This document shows, piece by piece, positions 17,776-17,918 of a stretch of 17,918 bases of DNA. The stretch's first letter is position 1. Each line of letters begins with the position of its first letter. Source of the stretch: Paraglomus occultum (Eukaryota > Glomeromycota > Glomeromycetes > Paraglomerales > Paraglomeraceae). A model generated the notes under the pieces. That model searched no databases. It was not told the origin of the DNA and worked only from the letters and a program-made list of their open reading frames with translations. The stretch is from the NCBI GenBank assembly GCA_910592205.1, contig CAJVPJ010000732.1, positions 1-17,918 on the forward strand, written 5' to 3'. The position numbers and the translations under genes were made by a program.

Positions 17776-17918
17776 ATGTCGCTATTCCCAAGCCAGCGAA
17801 GTGCTGCTTCTCTAACTGGAAACGAAAAAATAATGATTTTGAACGCTCACAAATACTTTTCAGAGGAGAATTCCTCATCTAAAAAACGTCAAAAGTTTAC
17901 ACTACGCAAGCGTGTTGC
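17776..17918 (+). CDS. N-terminus of a probable transposase-like protein, cut by the window edge
   Basis: From ATG 17776 the frame is open to the last base, giving 47 residues and two bases of the next codon. The sequence runs from SLTGNEKIMILNAHKYF to a charged Ser/Lys linker (EENSSSKKRQK) and FTLRKRV at the end. The order 'hydrophobic-NEK-hydrophobic helix, aromatic, charged linker, LRKRV' resembles the start of DDE-type (Tc1/IS630-like) transposon proteins of arbuscular mycorrhizal fungi and some animals, where LRKRVAEA leads into a helix-turn-helix. This is from memory of the family. A 78-codon minus-strand frame (17642-17878) overlaps but is less convincing. Whether the gene is intact cannot be judged here. 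Confidence 0.5.
   Translation, partial: MSLFPSQRSAASLTGNEKIMILNAHKYFSEENSSSKKRQKFTLRKRV

Noticed and set aside
1-17918. tRNA, rRNA or CRISPR
   Set aside because: No T-arm consensus in a cloverleaf context, no rRNA-like conserved blocks, and no regularly spaced identical repeats were seen.

Overview
The window looks like nuclear DNA of an early-diverging fungus, most likely an arbuscular mycorrhizal (Glomeromycota) type. It is AT-rich and gene-poor, with long non-coding stretches, GT-AG intron-like signals and decayed mobile or duplicated sequence. Its one clear gene (2402-3304) has the N-terminal F-box/leucine-rich layout expanded in those fungi. No operons, Shine-Dalgarno-type gene packing, tRNA, rRNA or CRISPR were seen. 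The taxonomic call is an inference from a single protein plus genome style.

Layout. 1-1990 is AT-rich and non-coding, with a cluster of a TGGTTAGA motif. 1994-2263 is a small lysine-rich coiled-coil ORF. 2402-3304 is the F-box gene. 3950-5720 is a more GC-rich tract of broken plus-strand reading frames, including one possible two-exon gene (4936-5495). 6618-8122 and 10264-11762 are two diverged copies of one roughly 1.5-kb segment. Between them lie a basic 127-codon ORF (8305-8688), a tandem duplication (8874-8970) and an acidic broken ORF (8987-9162). 12093-12660 is a GC-rich minus-strand patch. 12661-15590 is essentially empty. 15592-15655 is a hairpin cluster. 16321-16633 holds a frameshifted basic minus-strand frame. 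At the right edge (17776-17918) a plus-strand ORF begins and runs off the window; it resembles the N-terminus of a DDE transposase.

The most notable finding is the duplicated segment. Translating both copies gives short peptides conserved between them (for example PIEQT, VRHLI, CLLLFA, ARIFQK, VRLTD, RIPA) in minus-strand frames that are broken in both. A middle block of about 250 bp lies in opposite orientation in the two copies. The conserved peptides in that block (ACNLD, YANVFS, WEEEA) read minus in copy 2 but plus in copy 1. This implies that copy 2 keeps the ancestral order and copy 1 was inverted internally. I do not recognise the protein family.

No functional pathway links the genes here. 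The picture is one regulatory-type (ubiquitin-ligase adaptor) gene in a landscape of mobile-element and duplication debris.
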